A stretch of DNA of 64,000 nt, from the NCBI RefSeq assembly GCF_019890675.1, contig NZ_JAIOAA010000001.1, positions 62,001 to 126,000 on the forward strand, in the 5' to 3' direction. How positions within the stretch are numbered: the first letter of the stretch is position 1; each line of letters begins with the position of its first letter. Below the pieces are notes generated by a model. The model saw only the letters and a program-made list of their open reading frames with translations, was not told where the DNA came from and did not search any database. The position numbers were made by a program, and so were the translations under genes. The stretch is from Micromonospora sp. PLK6-60 (GTDB lineage Bacteria; Actinomycetota; Actinomycetes; Mycobacteriales; Micromonosporaceae). Shown here in pieces: positions 34,178 through 44,917 of this stretch.

Positions 34178-34987
34178 TTGGCGCAATCGATTCGTCGCGC
34201 GATCGACCTCATCCGTCGGTCCGCGGAGCATCCGCTGTCCCTGACGGAGGCGGCGGAGGTGCTCGGCGTCCACAAGTCCACGGCGCTCCGGATCCTGCAG
34301 ACCCTGGAGTCCGCGCGCTTCGTCCGCCGGACCGGCGCGGGAACGTACGTGCTCGGCAGCGGGCTGATCGAGCTGTCGGAGCTGGCGCTCGGCTCGATGG
34401 ACCTACGCCAGTTCGCCGCCGCGCACCTGCGCGGCCTGCAACGCGCGACCGGCCACACCGTCCACCTGGCGCAACTGACCGGCGACGAGATCATCTACAT
34501 CGACAAGGTCGACAGCCCGGCGTTCGACGCCGTGAAGCTGCCGTCCAGGGTGGGGCGCGCGGTCTCGCTCTACGCGAGCGCCGTCGGCAAGACCATCCTC
34601 GCCTACCTGCCGTCCGAGGAACGCGACCGGCTCCTCTCCCACGTCACCTTCGAGCGGTTCACCGAGACCACCTTCGCCGACCGCGAATCGCTGGAGGCCG
34701 AACTCAGCCGCGTTCGGGAACGGGGCTGGGCGACCGACAACGGTGAGCACGACGCCTATGTGATGTGTGTGGCGGCACCGGTGCGGGACTCGCGTGGGCG
34801 GGTCATCGCCGCGGCCTCCATCACGGCGATCGAGGTCATCGCGAACCTCGATCAACTGATGAGCAACCTCCCGCTGCTGATGGAGACCGCGAATCAGATC
34901 TCCCAGGAACTCGGCCACACCCTGCCGGAACCGGCGGAGCCGCTGGTCGATCGGGCGCCGTCGCAGGCTTCCGGCACGCGGAGCTGA
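34178..34987 (+). CDS. IclR-family transcriptional regulator
   Basis: A 269-aa regulator. The N-terminal winged helix is typical (SIRRAIDLIRRSAEHPLSLTEAAEVLGVHKSTALRILQTLE), followed by an effector-binding domain with GHTVHLAQLTGDEIIYIDKVD, LYASAVGKTILAYL, GWATDNGEHDAYVMCVAAPVRDSRG. A TTG start at 34178 is supported by GGAGGGGAG about 9 nt upstream. It diverges from the aldonate operon and likely controls it, with an aldonate or keto-acid as effector. The gene ends one base before a haloperoxidase gene scrap. Confidence 0.9.
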   Translation: MAQSIRRAIDLIRRSAEHPLSLTEAAEVLGVHKSTALRILQTLESARFVRRTGAGTYVLGSGLIELSELALGSMDLRQFAAAHLRGLQRATGHTVHLAQLTGDEIIYIDKVDSPAFDAVKLPSRVGRAVSLYASAVGKTILAYLPSEERDRLLSHVTFERFTETTFADRESLEAELSRVRERGWATDNGEHDAYVMCVAAPVRDSRGRVIAAASITAIEVIANLDQLMSNLPLLMETANQISQELGHTLPEPAEPLVDRAPSQASGTRS

Positions 34988-34988
34988 A

Positions 34989-35131
34989 CGAAGTACGCCC
35001 ACCTGCGGTGGCGGCCGGTCACCGCGACCCGGGCCCGCGGCGACCCCGGGTGTGCCGCGCGGCTGAGCACGGACGCGCCGTCCGGCTGGTCTGCGGCGAA
35101 TCGTCCAACCCGCCACCGTCCTTCTCACTAG
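34989..35131 (+). pseudogene. Remnant of vanadium haloperoxidase gene
   Basis: Bases 34989-35052 match 23428-23491 of the haloperoxidase gene at 59 of 64 positions, with the first 39 bases identical and the same strand. In frame it would read KYAHLRWRPVTATRARGDPG, the vanadate-site motif of the intact family. After 35052 the similarity stops; the frame runs to a TAG at 35129-35131 without family resemblance. There is no start codon or ribosome-binding site, so this is a gene fragment. Confidence 0.85.
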
Positions 35132-35168
35132 CGTGAACCGGGATCGGTAGCGGCCGGGAGGCGGGGCG

Positions 35169-37421
35169 TTGGCGCACGAGGTGGTCGAGTTACGGGTGCA
35201 CGGCGTCTCCGGTACGTCCGCCGAGGCCCTGCTCGACCACCCCGTGGTGAGCCGGGTGGCCGGCGACGACCACGCCGGCTTCTACCGGCCCCGCCCCGGC
35301 TTCGGCGTCGACGACCGGGCGGGCGGCCTCCGGGTGGAGGCGTACCGCTGGGGTGGTCTGACCGCGGGCGGCGCCGCGCGGACCCTGTCGTTGCTGTTCC
35401 TGCTTCCGTTCATGCTGATCAACCTCGCCGTGTGGGCCCGGCCGGCGACCGGCGGGTCCGGTGGGCTCATCGGACCGGTGTGCCGGCTGCTCGCCGGCAC
35501 CCTGACCGCCGCGTTCGTCCTCTCGATCGTCGGCGTGACCATCGACATCGTCGGGTGGCAGTGCGCGCCCTACCACCCCTGCGTGCGCGGTCGGCCCTAT
35601 CTGGCCTGGCTGGCGAACCTGCCACTCGGGCCGCGCCTGGCGGTGCTGGCGTTGCTGCCGCTCGGCGCGCTACGGCTGCTGTGGTGGCTCGGCGAGCGCT
35701 CGTCCCGGGTGTTCGAGGCGTTCCCGGCCAGCGGCGGGCAGGCCCGGGCCGGCGGCGAGGGCGGGGAGGACCGGCTGGACCGGCCGGGATTCTGGAACGA
35801 CGCGCTCGTGGTGCAGCGGCTACGCGGCATCCACGTCGCGGTCGGGCTCGGCGTGCTCGACGCGAGCCTGCTCGGGGCGCAGAGCCGCATCCGTTCCACC
35901 CCGGTGGCGTACGTGCTCTTCGTGGCGGCCTGGGTGCTGCTCGCGGCCTGCGTCGTCCTGCTCTGCATGCCGTCGCGGCGGCGCGGCGCCGGGCCGGGCC
36001 GCGGGCCGGTCGACCTGCGCGGCCTGCGGACGCTGCGGGTGAGCGGCATCGCGCTCACCGTGCTGACCCTGGCCTACACCGCGGTGCCCCTGGAGCCGCC
36101 ACCGCCCCGCGAGCAGTTGCCCGGGTACGAGGGCGCGGTGGCCGCGCTGGTCGCCGGCCAGGCCGCGCTGTTGGCCGTGCTCGTGGCCACCACCCTGCAC
36201 CAGCGACGGCGCAGCCCCGGGCCCACTTCGTCCTGGTTGAGCGGGCTGGCGGCCCCGGTCTTCGCCGCGGCGGCGGTCGCGGCCGGGTACGGGTTCTCCG
36301 CCGCGCTGGTCTACCGGGTCGCCGACTTCCTCGACCGGGGCGAGATCCCGAACCCGGCCCGGCCGAACGCGCCCGGCGCACCGCCGCTGGAGCCGCCGGT
36401 CACCTACCGCTGGGCGGCGCTGGCCGGGCTGGTGGCCGTCCTGTTCGTCGCGGTGACCGCGATCTGGCGGATCGTGTCGACGCGGCGCCGCCGACGGCGG
36501 CTGGCCGAGAAGGTGGTCGGCCGGGACTTCCCCGACCCGCCGCCCGAGGCGCTGCCCCGCCTGGCCGCCGTCCGGCGGGCCGTCGCTCGGGCCGCCGTCG
36601 CCGAACAGCTCAACCCGGCCCTCGTCGTCTTCCTGGTCCTGTCGCTGCTCGGCGTCACCGTCGTCGCCCTGGACCTGATCGGCATCGGGCCGTCGAAGCT
36701 CAGCGAACGCCTGGCCGGCACGGACATGCGGGCCTCCACCGACCTGGCCCTCGTCACCGACGTCGGGATCTACGTCATCGGCCTGGTCGCGCTCGGCATC
36801 CTGGTGCTCGGGCTGCTCTCCTACCGGTCGGAGGAGACCCGACGCACCGTGGCGGCGCTCTGGGACCTGGGCACCTTCTGGCCGCGCACCGTGCACCCGT
36901 TCGCGCCACCCTGCTACGCCGAGCGGGCGGTGCCGGAACTCGCCAGACGCGTCACCACCCTGACCGGCCAGGGCGGGGTGATCCTCTCCGGTCACTCGCA
37001 CGGCTCGGTCCTGGCCGCGGCCACCCTGCTCCAGTTGCCGGTGGAGGTGCTGTCCCGGGTGGCGTTACTGACCCACGGCAGCCCGCTGCACCGGCTCTAC
37101 GCCCGGCTCTGCCCCGCCTTCCTCGGCAGTGCGACGCTGCACGAGCTGGGTGACCGGCTCGACTGGCGGTGGGTGAACCTGTGGCGGGACACCGACCCGA
37201 TCGGCGCCCCGATCTTCTCGGCGCACCGGCCGGGCGAACCACCCCGGATGTCGGGGCCCGCCGGCACGGTCGACCGCCGGCTCCGCGACCCGCTGGCCGT
37301 CACCGTGCCCGCTGACGACACCGTCCCACCGCCGATGAACCGGCACTGGCCCTACCACACCGACCCGGGGTACGACGCGGCGGTACGTGAGCTGGCGGGG
37401 CGCCTCGACCCGGCCGGCTGA
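35169..37421 (+). CDS. Multi-pass membrane protein with C-terminal alpha/beta-hydrolase (lipase-like) motif
   Basis: A 750-aa protein I cannot assign to a named family. The N-terminus (VVELRVHGVSGTSAEALLDHP) resembles the strand-loop start of alpha/beta hydrolases. About eight to ten hydrophobic segments follow between residues 75 and 560 (for example LSLLFLLPFMLINLAVWA and VGIYVIGLVALGILVLGLL). A cytosolic-like C-terminal part carries SGHSHGSVLAAATLLQL (Gly-x-Ser-x-Gly elbow near residue 609) and a possible Asp in WRDTDPIGAP with HWPYHTDPGYD near the end. This looks like a hydrolase split by a large membrane insert. A TTG start at 35169 follows GGGAGG; a GTG at 35181 is possible. Confidence 0.65.
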   Translation: MAHEVVELRVHGVSGTSAEALLDHPVVSRVAGDDHAGFYRPRPGFGVDDRAGGLRVEAYRWGGLTAGGAARTLSLLFLLPFMLINLAVWARPATGGSGGLIGPVCRLLAGTLTAAFVLSIVGVTIDIVGWQCAPYHPCVRGRPYLAWLANLPLGPRLAVLALLPLGALRLLWWLGERSSRVFEAFPASGGQARAGGEGGEDRLDRPGFWNDALVVQRLRGIHVAVGLGVLDASLLGAQSRIRSTPVAYVLFVAAWVLLAACVVLLCMPSRRRGAGPGRGPVDLRGLRTLRVSGIALTVLTLAYTAVPLEPPPPREQLPGYEGAVAALVAGQAALLAVLVATTLHQRRRSPGPTSSWLSGLAAPVFAAAAVAAGYGFSAALVYRVADFLDRGEIPNPARPNAPGAPPLEPPVTYRWAALAGLVAVLFVAVTAIWRIVSTRRRRRRLAEKVVGRDFPDPPPEALPRLAAVRRAVARAAVAEQLNPALVVFLVLSLLGVTVVALDLIGIGPSKLSERLAGTDMRASTDLALVTDVGIYVIGLVALGILVLGLLSYRSEETRRTVAALWDLGTFWPRTVHPFAPPCYAERAVPELARRVTTLTGQGGVILSGHSHGSVLAAATLLQLPVEVLSRVALLTHGSPLHRLYARLCPAFLGSATLHELGDRLDWRWVNLWRDTDPIGAPIFSAHRPGEPPRMSGPAGTVDRRLRDPLAVTVPADDTVPPPMNRHWPYHTDPGYDAAVRELAGRLDPAG

Positions 37422-37621
37422 CCCCATTCGCGCCGGTGGCCGGCCCACACGGCGGCACCGTCGCGGGCCGTGCGCGACCGTCGTGTCCCGACGAGCCCGC
37501 CGCCGGCCGGTGAGACGAACCGTTTTCGCAGCCCGGCGCGGGGGTAGGAGGAGGACCGGACGGGGATCACCGGCGCGCACGGGCGCCGGGCGGGTGGGAG
37601 TCGCCGGGGCAGGACGGTGGG

Positions 37622-39367
37622 GTGAGCATGCGACTGCTGGCGGGGCGCTACCGCCTGATGGAGCAGGTCGGCCAGGGTGGGTCGGCGGTCGTCTGGCGGG
37701 CCGTCGACGAACTCCTCGGCCGCATCGTGGCGGTGAAGCTGCTCGCCGGGCGGGGTGTGGAGGACCGGGCCTGGCGAGACGCGGTACGCGCCGAGGCGCG
37801 CGCCGCCGCGCGGCTGAACCACCCGAACGTCGCCGCCGTCTACGACTACGGCGAGGCCCGCACCGCCGGCCTGCGCCGCCTGCCCTTCCTGGTGCTCGAG
37901 TACGTCGACGGCGAGAACCTCGCCGAGCGGCTGCGTCGTACCGGCCCGCTGCACTGGCGGGAGGCGGTGCGGATCTGCGGCGACCTGGCGATCGGGATCG
38001 CCGCCGTGCACGACGCGGGGCTGGTCCACCGGGACGTCAAGCCGGGCAACGTGCTGCTCGCCCCCGCCGGACCGAAGCTGGTGGATCTCGGGGTGGCCCG
38101 GGCGGTCGGCGCGGCCACCGTGAACGGGCGCGGCGAAATCCTCGGCACCCCGGCGTACATGGCCCCGGAGCAGCTACGCGGCGAGCCGGCCGTGCCCGCC
38201 AGCGACATCTACGCCTTCGGGCTGCTGCTCGCCCAGTGCCTGACCGGCCGGGTTCCGCGCGACGGCGACGGCGACGAGCTGGCGGGTTCGCTCGCGGCGG
38301 CCGGTCTCCCCGACTGGGTGGGTGAGCTGCTGCGGCGCTGCCTCGCCGCCGAGCCGGACGTCCGGCCGACGGCGCGTACCGTCGCGCGGCGGCTGGCCAG
38401 GACAGCCCCGGCGGGTCCGTGGCGGCTGCGGCCGTCCGCGGCCGCGGTCGCCCCACCGACGGCACCGGCGATGCTCACCGTGCCCGCCGCGCGACGCCGG
38501 CCCGTCCGGCGCGCGGTGCTGGTCGGCGGGGTTCCGGCGGTGCTGGCCGGCGCGGTGCTCGCCGCGCAGTTGCCCGGGTTCACCTCGACGCGGGACGCGG
38601 CGGAGGGCGCGACGCAGGCGTCCGAGCCCGCCGCGCGCGGCTGCACGGTCGCCTACGCGGCGCAGCGCGCGGTGGACGGCACCTTCGCCGCGGAGATCAC
38701 CGTCGAGGCGACCGGGGCGCAGCCGGCCGGCCAGCGGGTGTTGTCCTTCCGGTTCCCGCCCGGCCAGCGGCTCGGTGCGCCCCAGGACCGCTGGCAGTCC
38801 GGCCAGCAGGTCCGGATCCCCCTGCCGGCCGGCGCGACGGCCGAGGTCCGGGTGCCGCTGCGGGGGACGTACACCGGTGGCGCGGGCGCCGCGGCGGAGG
38901 GCTTCGCGCTCGCCGGCGTGCCGTGCCGCAACTCCTCGGCCCTGGTCACCGTCGCCGGTGCGGACGGGTCGTCTGCCACCGCCGGTCAGCTGCCGGCCCC
39001 CGGTGGTGGTGGCGCCGCCCCCGGCGACGCACCGCGCCGACCGGATACGGTCGCGCCCGCTCCGGCTGGTGGCTCGGCGGGCGAGGGCGCCCGCCGGAGC
39101 ACGCCGGCCGGCGAGCCGACCCGCGGCAGCGCGCCGCCGTCACCGCCGCGGCCGAGCGGCGACGCGGGGGCCACGCCCACGGGTGGCGCGTCGTCGCCGC
39201 GGCCCACCACGGCCGCGCCGCCCCCGCCGGAGGACCCCGCGCCGTCGACCGCGCCGACCACGCCGCCCGCGCCCGCGCCGGAGCCGCCCGAGACCACGAA
39301 GCCCACCCCGCCCGCGGACGAGAGTTCCGCGCCGGCCGACGCCCCCGCCGCCGACCCGGCCGACTGA
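37622..39367 (+). CDS. Membrane Ser/Thr protein kinase with extracellular CBM2-like domain and Pro-rich tail
   Basis: A 581-aa PASTA-less receptor kinase. The kinase domain (about residues 8-265) has the glycine loop GQGGSAVVWRA, Lys39 in AVKLLAG, HRDVKPGNVLL (Asp138), DLG in place of DFG (Asp155) and APEQL. One transmembrane helix lies at about 297-317. Outside the membrane, residues 341-435 have the pattern of a family-2 carbohydrate-binding module: bounding cysteines Cys341 and Cys435, TFAAEITVEATG, VLSFRFPPGQ, WQSGQQV, GTYTGG and FALAGVPC. The last 145 residues are Pro/Thr/Ala-rich. Start GTG 37622; ATG 37628 is an alternative. The ligand-sensing role is inferred from domain layout. Confidence 0.85.
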   Translation: MSMRLLAGRYRLMEQVGQGGSAVVWRAVDELLGRIVAVKLLAGRGVEDRAWRDAVRAEARAAARLNHPNVAAVYDYGEARTAGLRRLPFLVLEYVDGENLAERLRRTGPLHWREAVRICGDLAIGIAAVHDAGLVHRDVKPGNVLLAPAGPKLVDLGVARAVGAATVNGRGEILGTPAYMAPEQLRGEPAVPASDIYAFGLLLAQCLTGRVPRDGDGDELAGSLAAAGLPDWVGELLRRCLAAEPDVRPTARTVARRLARTAPAGPWRLRPSAAAVAPPTAPAMLTVPAARRRPVRRAVLVGGVPAVLAGAVLAAQLPGFTSTRDAAEGATQASEPAARGCTVAYAAQRAVDGTFAAEITVEATGAQPAGQRVLSFRFPPGQRLGAPQDRWQSGQQVRIPLPAGATAEVRVPLRGTYTGGAGAAAEGFALAGVPCRNSSALVTVAGADGSSATAGQLPAPGGGGAAPGDAPRRPDTVAPAPAGGSAGEGARRSTPAGEPTRGSAPPSPPRPSGDAGATPTGGASSPRPTTAAPPPPEDPAPSTAPTTPPAPAPEPPETTKPTPPADESSAPADAPAADPAD

Positions 39368-39370
39368 GGC

Positions 39371-39409
39371 CGGCGAGCGGCCCTCCCGGCTGGGGAGAAC
39401 CGCTCGCCG
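39371..39409. terminator. Convergent terminator hairpin
   Basis: CGGCGAGCGG (39371-39380) and CCGCTCGCCG (39400-39409) form a perfect 10-bp stem; the interior CCCTCCC/GGGGAG can extend it. It lies between the kinase gene and the opposing beta-helix gene. Confidence 0.82.
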
Positions 39410-39423
39410 ACCACCTGACGAGG

Positions 39424-41874
<2,451 letters not shown>

Positions 41875-42732
41875 TCACCCTCGGCGGAGGACCTCCCGGA
41901 GGTAGGCCAGGCCGTCGACGGCGAGCCGGTCGGGCGACGGGGCGAGGGGACGCCAGATCGAGGCGGCGGTCGCGATCGTCTCGTTCTCCGGGGTGAACGA
42001 CTCGATGCAGATCGCCCCCCGGTAGCCGGTCGCGGCCAGGGCGGCGAGAAACCGGGGCCAGTCCAGGTGGTCCGCGCCGGGTGCGCCCCGGTTGGTGCCG
42101 CTGACCTGCACGTGCTTGATGTGCGGGCCGGCGGCGGCGAGGGCGGCGTACGGGTCGGCCTCCTCGATGTTCATGTGGTACGTGTCGATCATGAGGCCGA
42201 CGTTGGGGGGTAGCCCGTCGATCAGCTCCACCGCCTGGTCGATCGTGTTGACCACGCTCGTCTCGTACCGGTTCAGCGCCTCCACGCCGATGGCGACGCC
42301 CCGCTGCGCCGCGTGCTCGGCGACCGGCGTCAACGCCCGGCGGAAGTCGGCGTAGCAGGCGGCCCGCTCGGTCGGGGTCATCCGCCAGGTACGGCCCACC
42401 GAGGCGTAGACCGGACCGCCGACGCACGGGGCGCCGACGACCGCCGCGCTGTCCACGCAGCCCGTCAGGTAGGCCACGGTCGCCTCGACCACGGCCGGCG
42501 GGGCGTGGACGAGGTCCCGCCCGGGTGGGGTGACCGCGCAGACGCCCGCCGCGGTCAGTCCGAGGGTGTCCAGCAGCTCCCGGGTCCGGTGCGGGTCCCA
42601 GTCCCCGGGCTGCTCGATCGGCAGTTCGACCGCGTCGAAGCCGAAGCCGGCGATGCGCGGCAGCAGCTCGGCCAGGGCCGCATCGTCCACAGGTGACGCC
42701 CACACCCAGGGGTTGACGCCGATCGGATACAT
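41875..42732 (-). CDS. TIM-barrel sugar isomerase/epimerase (AP endonuclease 2-like)
   Basis: A 285-aa protein of the xylose-isomerase-like TIM-barrel superfamily. Metal-ligand motifs are AIGVEALNRYE (Glu), LMIDTYHMNIEEADP (Asp/His), HVQVSGTNRGAPG (His) and AICIESFTPEN (Glu), the arrangement of ketose 3-epimerases such as psicose/tagatose epimerase. Relatives also act as 3-keto-glycoside lyases/eliminases. It sits 6 bp after the RbsB-like gene, so it probably acts on the imported sugar. Which reaction it performs is open. Confidence 0.83.
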   Translation of the reverse strand: MYPIGVNPWVWASPVDDAALAELLPRIAGFGFDAVELPIEQPGDWDPHRTRELLDTLGLTAAGVCAVTPPGRDLVHAPPAVVEATVAYLTGCVDSAAVVGAPCVGGPVYASVGRTWRMTPTERAACYADFRRALTPVAEHAAQRGVAIGVEALNRYETSVVNTIDQAVELIDGLPPNVGLMIDTYHMNIEEADPYAALAAAGPHIKHVQVSGTNRGAPGADHLDWPRFLAALAATGYRGAICIESFTPENETIATAASIWRPLAPSPDRLAVDGLAYLREVLRRG

Positions 42733-42738
42733 CGGGGC

Positions 42739-43923
42739 CTACTTCCAGCGCTGCGGGTATCCGGGCAGGTCGGCGCAGCCGCACATCGCGTAGTGCAGCG
42801 GCGGCATGTCCGGGTCGAGATACTGGTCCAGGTTCTCCTGGGTGATCGTCGGCTGCGGCAGCTTCCACGGGTTGGACACCTGCTGGCCCCGCAGGATCCG
42901 CAGGGCGGCGATGATCGGCGTGCGCCACTGGTAGGTCGGGTAGGTCGGCGCGATCGCGGTGAGCCCGTTGTCCTTCCACATCTTCAGGAAGTCGAGCTGG
43001 TCCTCGCCGTTGATCGGGGGCACCGGCTTGCCGGCGTCCTGGAACGCCTCGACGGCCGCCACGGCGACCGCGCCGGCGTCCATCCAGACGCCGTCGATGG
43101 TGCCGTACCGCTGGAGGTAGTCGTCGACGATCTTCTTGGTCTTGGCCGGGTCGCCGTCGGTGAACTCGACGCCCACCACGTTGACCTTCGCCTTGTCGAA
43201 GGCGACCTTCGCGGCGGACCAGCGGGTCTCCAGCACGTCGACGCCGGGCAGGATGCGCAGGGCGAGCACCTTGCCGCCGGGCTTCATCCGCTGGCTGACG
43301 AACTCCGCGCCGACGTGGCCGAAGCCGTACCCGCCGATGGGGTTGATGAACGTCACCGGGCAGTCGGTGTCCACGCCACGGTCGAAGACGATGACCGGCA
43401 GGCCGGTGCGGCAGGCCGCCTCGACCGCCGGGGTGAGCGTGGCGGTGGTGTTCGGCGAGACGATGAGCGCGTCGCACTTCTTGCCGAGCAGGTCGTTGAT
43501 GTCGGCGATCTGCTTCTGGTCCTTGCCCTCGGCGTCGATGTGGACGAACTCCTTGATCAGGCTCGCCTGCGCGGCCACCTCGGCCTGCATGGTCTTGAAC
43601 CCGACCTGCCGCCACGGGTTGTTCAGCGCCGCGTTGGAGAAGCAGATCTTGTACGGGCCGGCCTTCGTGAACTTCGCGGTGTCCACCATGGCCGGGTTGA
43701 GCACCTGCTCCCACGGCTTGTCCGCCGGCCCGGTCGGGGTGGCGTCGAGCAGCTTCAGCTCGTTGTCGTAGTCGGCCTGCACGAAGAACTTCGACTGGTC
43801 GCCGGTGCCGGCGCCGGCCGGCGCGGACGAGGCGCCCGACGGGCCGGCGGCCGGTTCGTCGGTGGCGCAGCCGGTGAGGGCGAGCAGCGCCACCGCGGTC
43901 AGTACGGTTATCCGGTTCTTCAC
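42739..43923 (-). CDS. CUT2 (ribose-type) sugar-binding lipoprotein
   Basis: A 394-aa RbsB-like binding protein (type I periplasmic-binding fold). The lipobox is LTGC (Cys19). Motifs include YKICFSNAALNNPWRQVGFKTMQAEV, DAEGKDQKQIADINDLLGKKCDALIVSPN, GLPVIVFDRGVD and DGVWMDAGAVAVAAVEAF. It delivers sugar to the two RbsC-like permeases. The substrate is not evident; the unusual C-terminal MCGCADLPGYPQRWK segment adds two cysteines. Confidence 0.88.
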   Translation of the reverse strand: MKNRITVLTAVALLALTGCATDEPAAGPSGASSAPAGAGTGDQSKFFVQADYDNELKLLDATPTGPADKPWEQVLNPAMVDTAKFTKAGPYKICFSNAALNNPWRQVGFKTMQAEVAAQASLIKEFVHIDAEGKDQKQIADINDLLGKKCDALIVSPNTTATLTPAVEAACRTGLPVIVFDRGVDTDCPVTFINPIGGYGFGHVGAEFVSQRMKPGGKVLALRILPGVDVLETRWSAAKVAFDKAKVNVVGVEFTDGDPAKTKKIVDDYLQRYGTIDGVWMDAGAVAVAAVEAFQDAGKPVPPINGEDQLDFLKMWKDNGLTAIAPTYPTYQWRTPIIAALRILRGQQVSNPWKLPQPTITQENLDQYLDPDMPPLHYAMCGCADLPGYPQRWK

Positions 43924-43933
43924 TGGTATCCCC

Positions 43934-44917
43934 TTATCTCGACGAGGAACGTCGGGTCGACACCGCCACGGCGAGCAGGATGATGGCGCCCTGGACGGTC
44001 GGTCTGAGGGCGCCGGAGACGCCGTAGAAGTTCATGAGGGCGAACAGCAGCTCCAGGGTCAGCGCGCCGAGCATCGCCCCGACGACCGAGCCACGGCCGC
44101 CGCCCAGCGCGACCCCACCGAGGACGACCGCGGTGATGGCCCCGAACTCCAGGCCGGCCCCGGCCTGGAAGGAGACGCCGCTGTAGCCGCCGATCAGGAT
44201 CGCCGCGACCGCGGCGGCGAGGCCGCTGAGCACGAACGCGATGGTCCGGGTACGCCGGACCCGCACCCCGCTCAGCTCGGCGGTACGCGGGTTGTCGCCC
44301 ACGGCGACCAGGACCCGGCCGAAGTCGGCGCGCATCAGCCAGACCGCGAGCGCCGCGAGGACCAGCAGGACCAGCAGGGCGTACGGGACGCGGCCCAGCA
44401 CCGGCACGTCCTCGACCGCGCGCCGGCCGAGCTGGCGGAACTGCTCGGACAGCCCGCCCCGGGGCGCGCCGTTGGACCAGAGGTAGACCGCGCCGACCAG
44501 GATCAGGAACATGCCGAGGGTGGTGATGAAGGAGGGCACCCGTAGTCGGGTGGTGATCAGGCCGTTGACCAGGCCGACGAGCGCGCCGCCGGCGAGCAGC
44601 ACCAGCACCACCGGCCAGGTCCGCGCGGGGTCGCTGTCGATGAGCCGGGCGGCGACCACCACCTGCGCGGTGACCAGGGCGCCGACGGACAGGTCGAACT
44701 CACCGGAGACGATCACGAAGTACTGCCCGGCGGCCAGCAGGATGATCGGCGCGGACCGGCCGAGGAACGACATCAGCGACGGCGGGGCCAGGAAGTCGGG
44801 CTGGCGGACGGTGACCAGGGCCAGCAGCACCACCAGGATCGTGAGGATGGGCAGGACGCCACCGGGACGTGTCCAGCGCGGTGCGGTGCGGCGACGCGCG
44901 ACGCTCTGCGTGGTCAT
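43934..44917 (-). CDS. CUT2 sugar ABC transporter permease (RbsC-like), second
   Basis: A 327-aa RbsC-type permease with eight to ten predicted helices. Characteristic blocks are GQYFVIVSGEFDLSVGALV, FITTLGMFLILVGAVYLWSNG, AVGDNPRTAELSGVRVRRTR and ITAVVLGGVALGGGRGSVVGAMLGALTLELL. Its ATG overlaps the stop of the other permease gene (ATGA), suggesting a heteromeric permease. Confidence 0.9.
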   Translation of the reverse strand: MTTQSVARRRTAPRWTRPGGVLPILTILVVLLALVTVRQPDFLAPPSLMSFLGRSAPIILLAAGQYFVIVSGEFDLSVGALVTAQVVVAARLIDSDPARTWPVVLVLLAGGALVGLVNGLITTRLRVPSFITTLGMFLILVGAVYLWSNGAPRGGLSEQFRQLGRRAVEDVPVLGRVPYALLVLLVLAALAVWLMRADFGRVLVAVGDNPRTAELSGVRVRRTRTIAFVLSGLAAAVAAILIGGYSGVSFQAGAGLEFGAITAVVLGGVALGGGRGSVVGAMLGALTLELLFALMNFYGVSGALRPTVQGAIILLAVAVSTRRSSSR

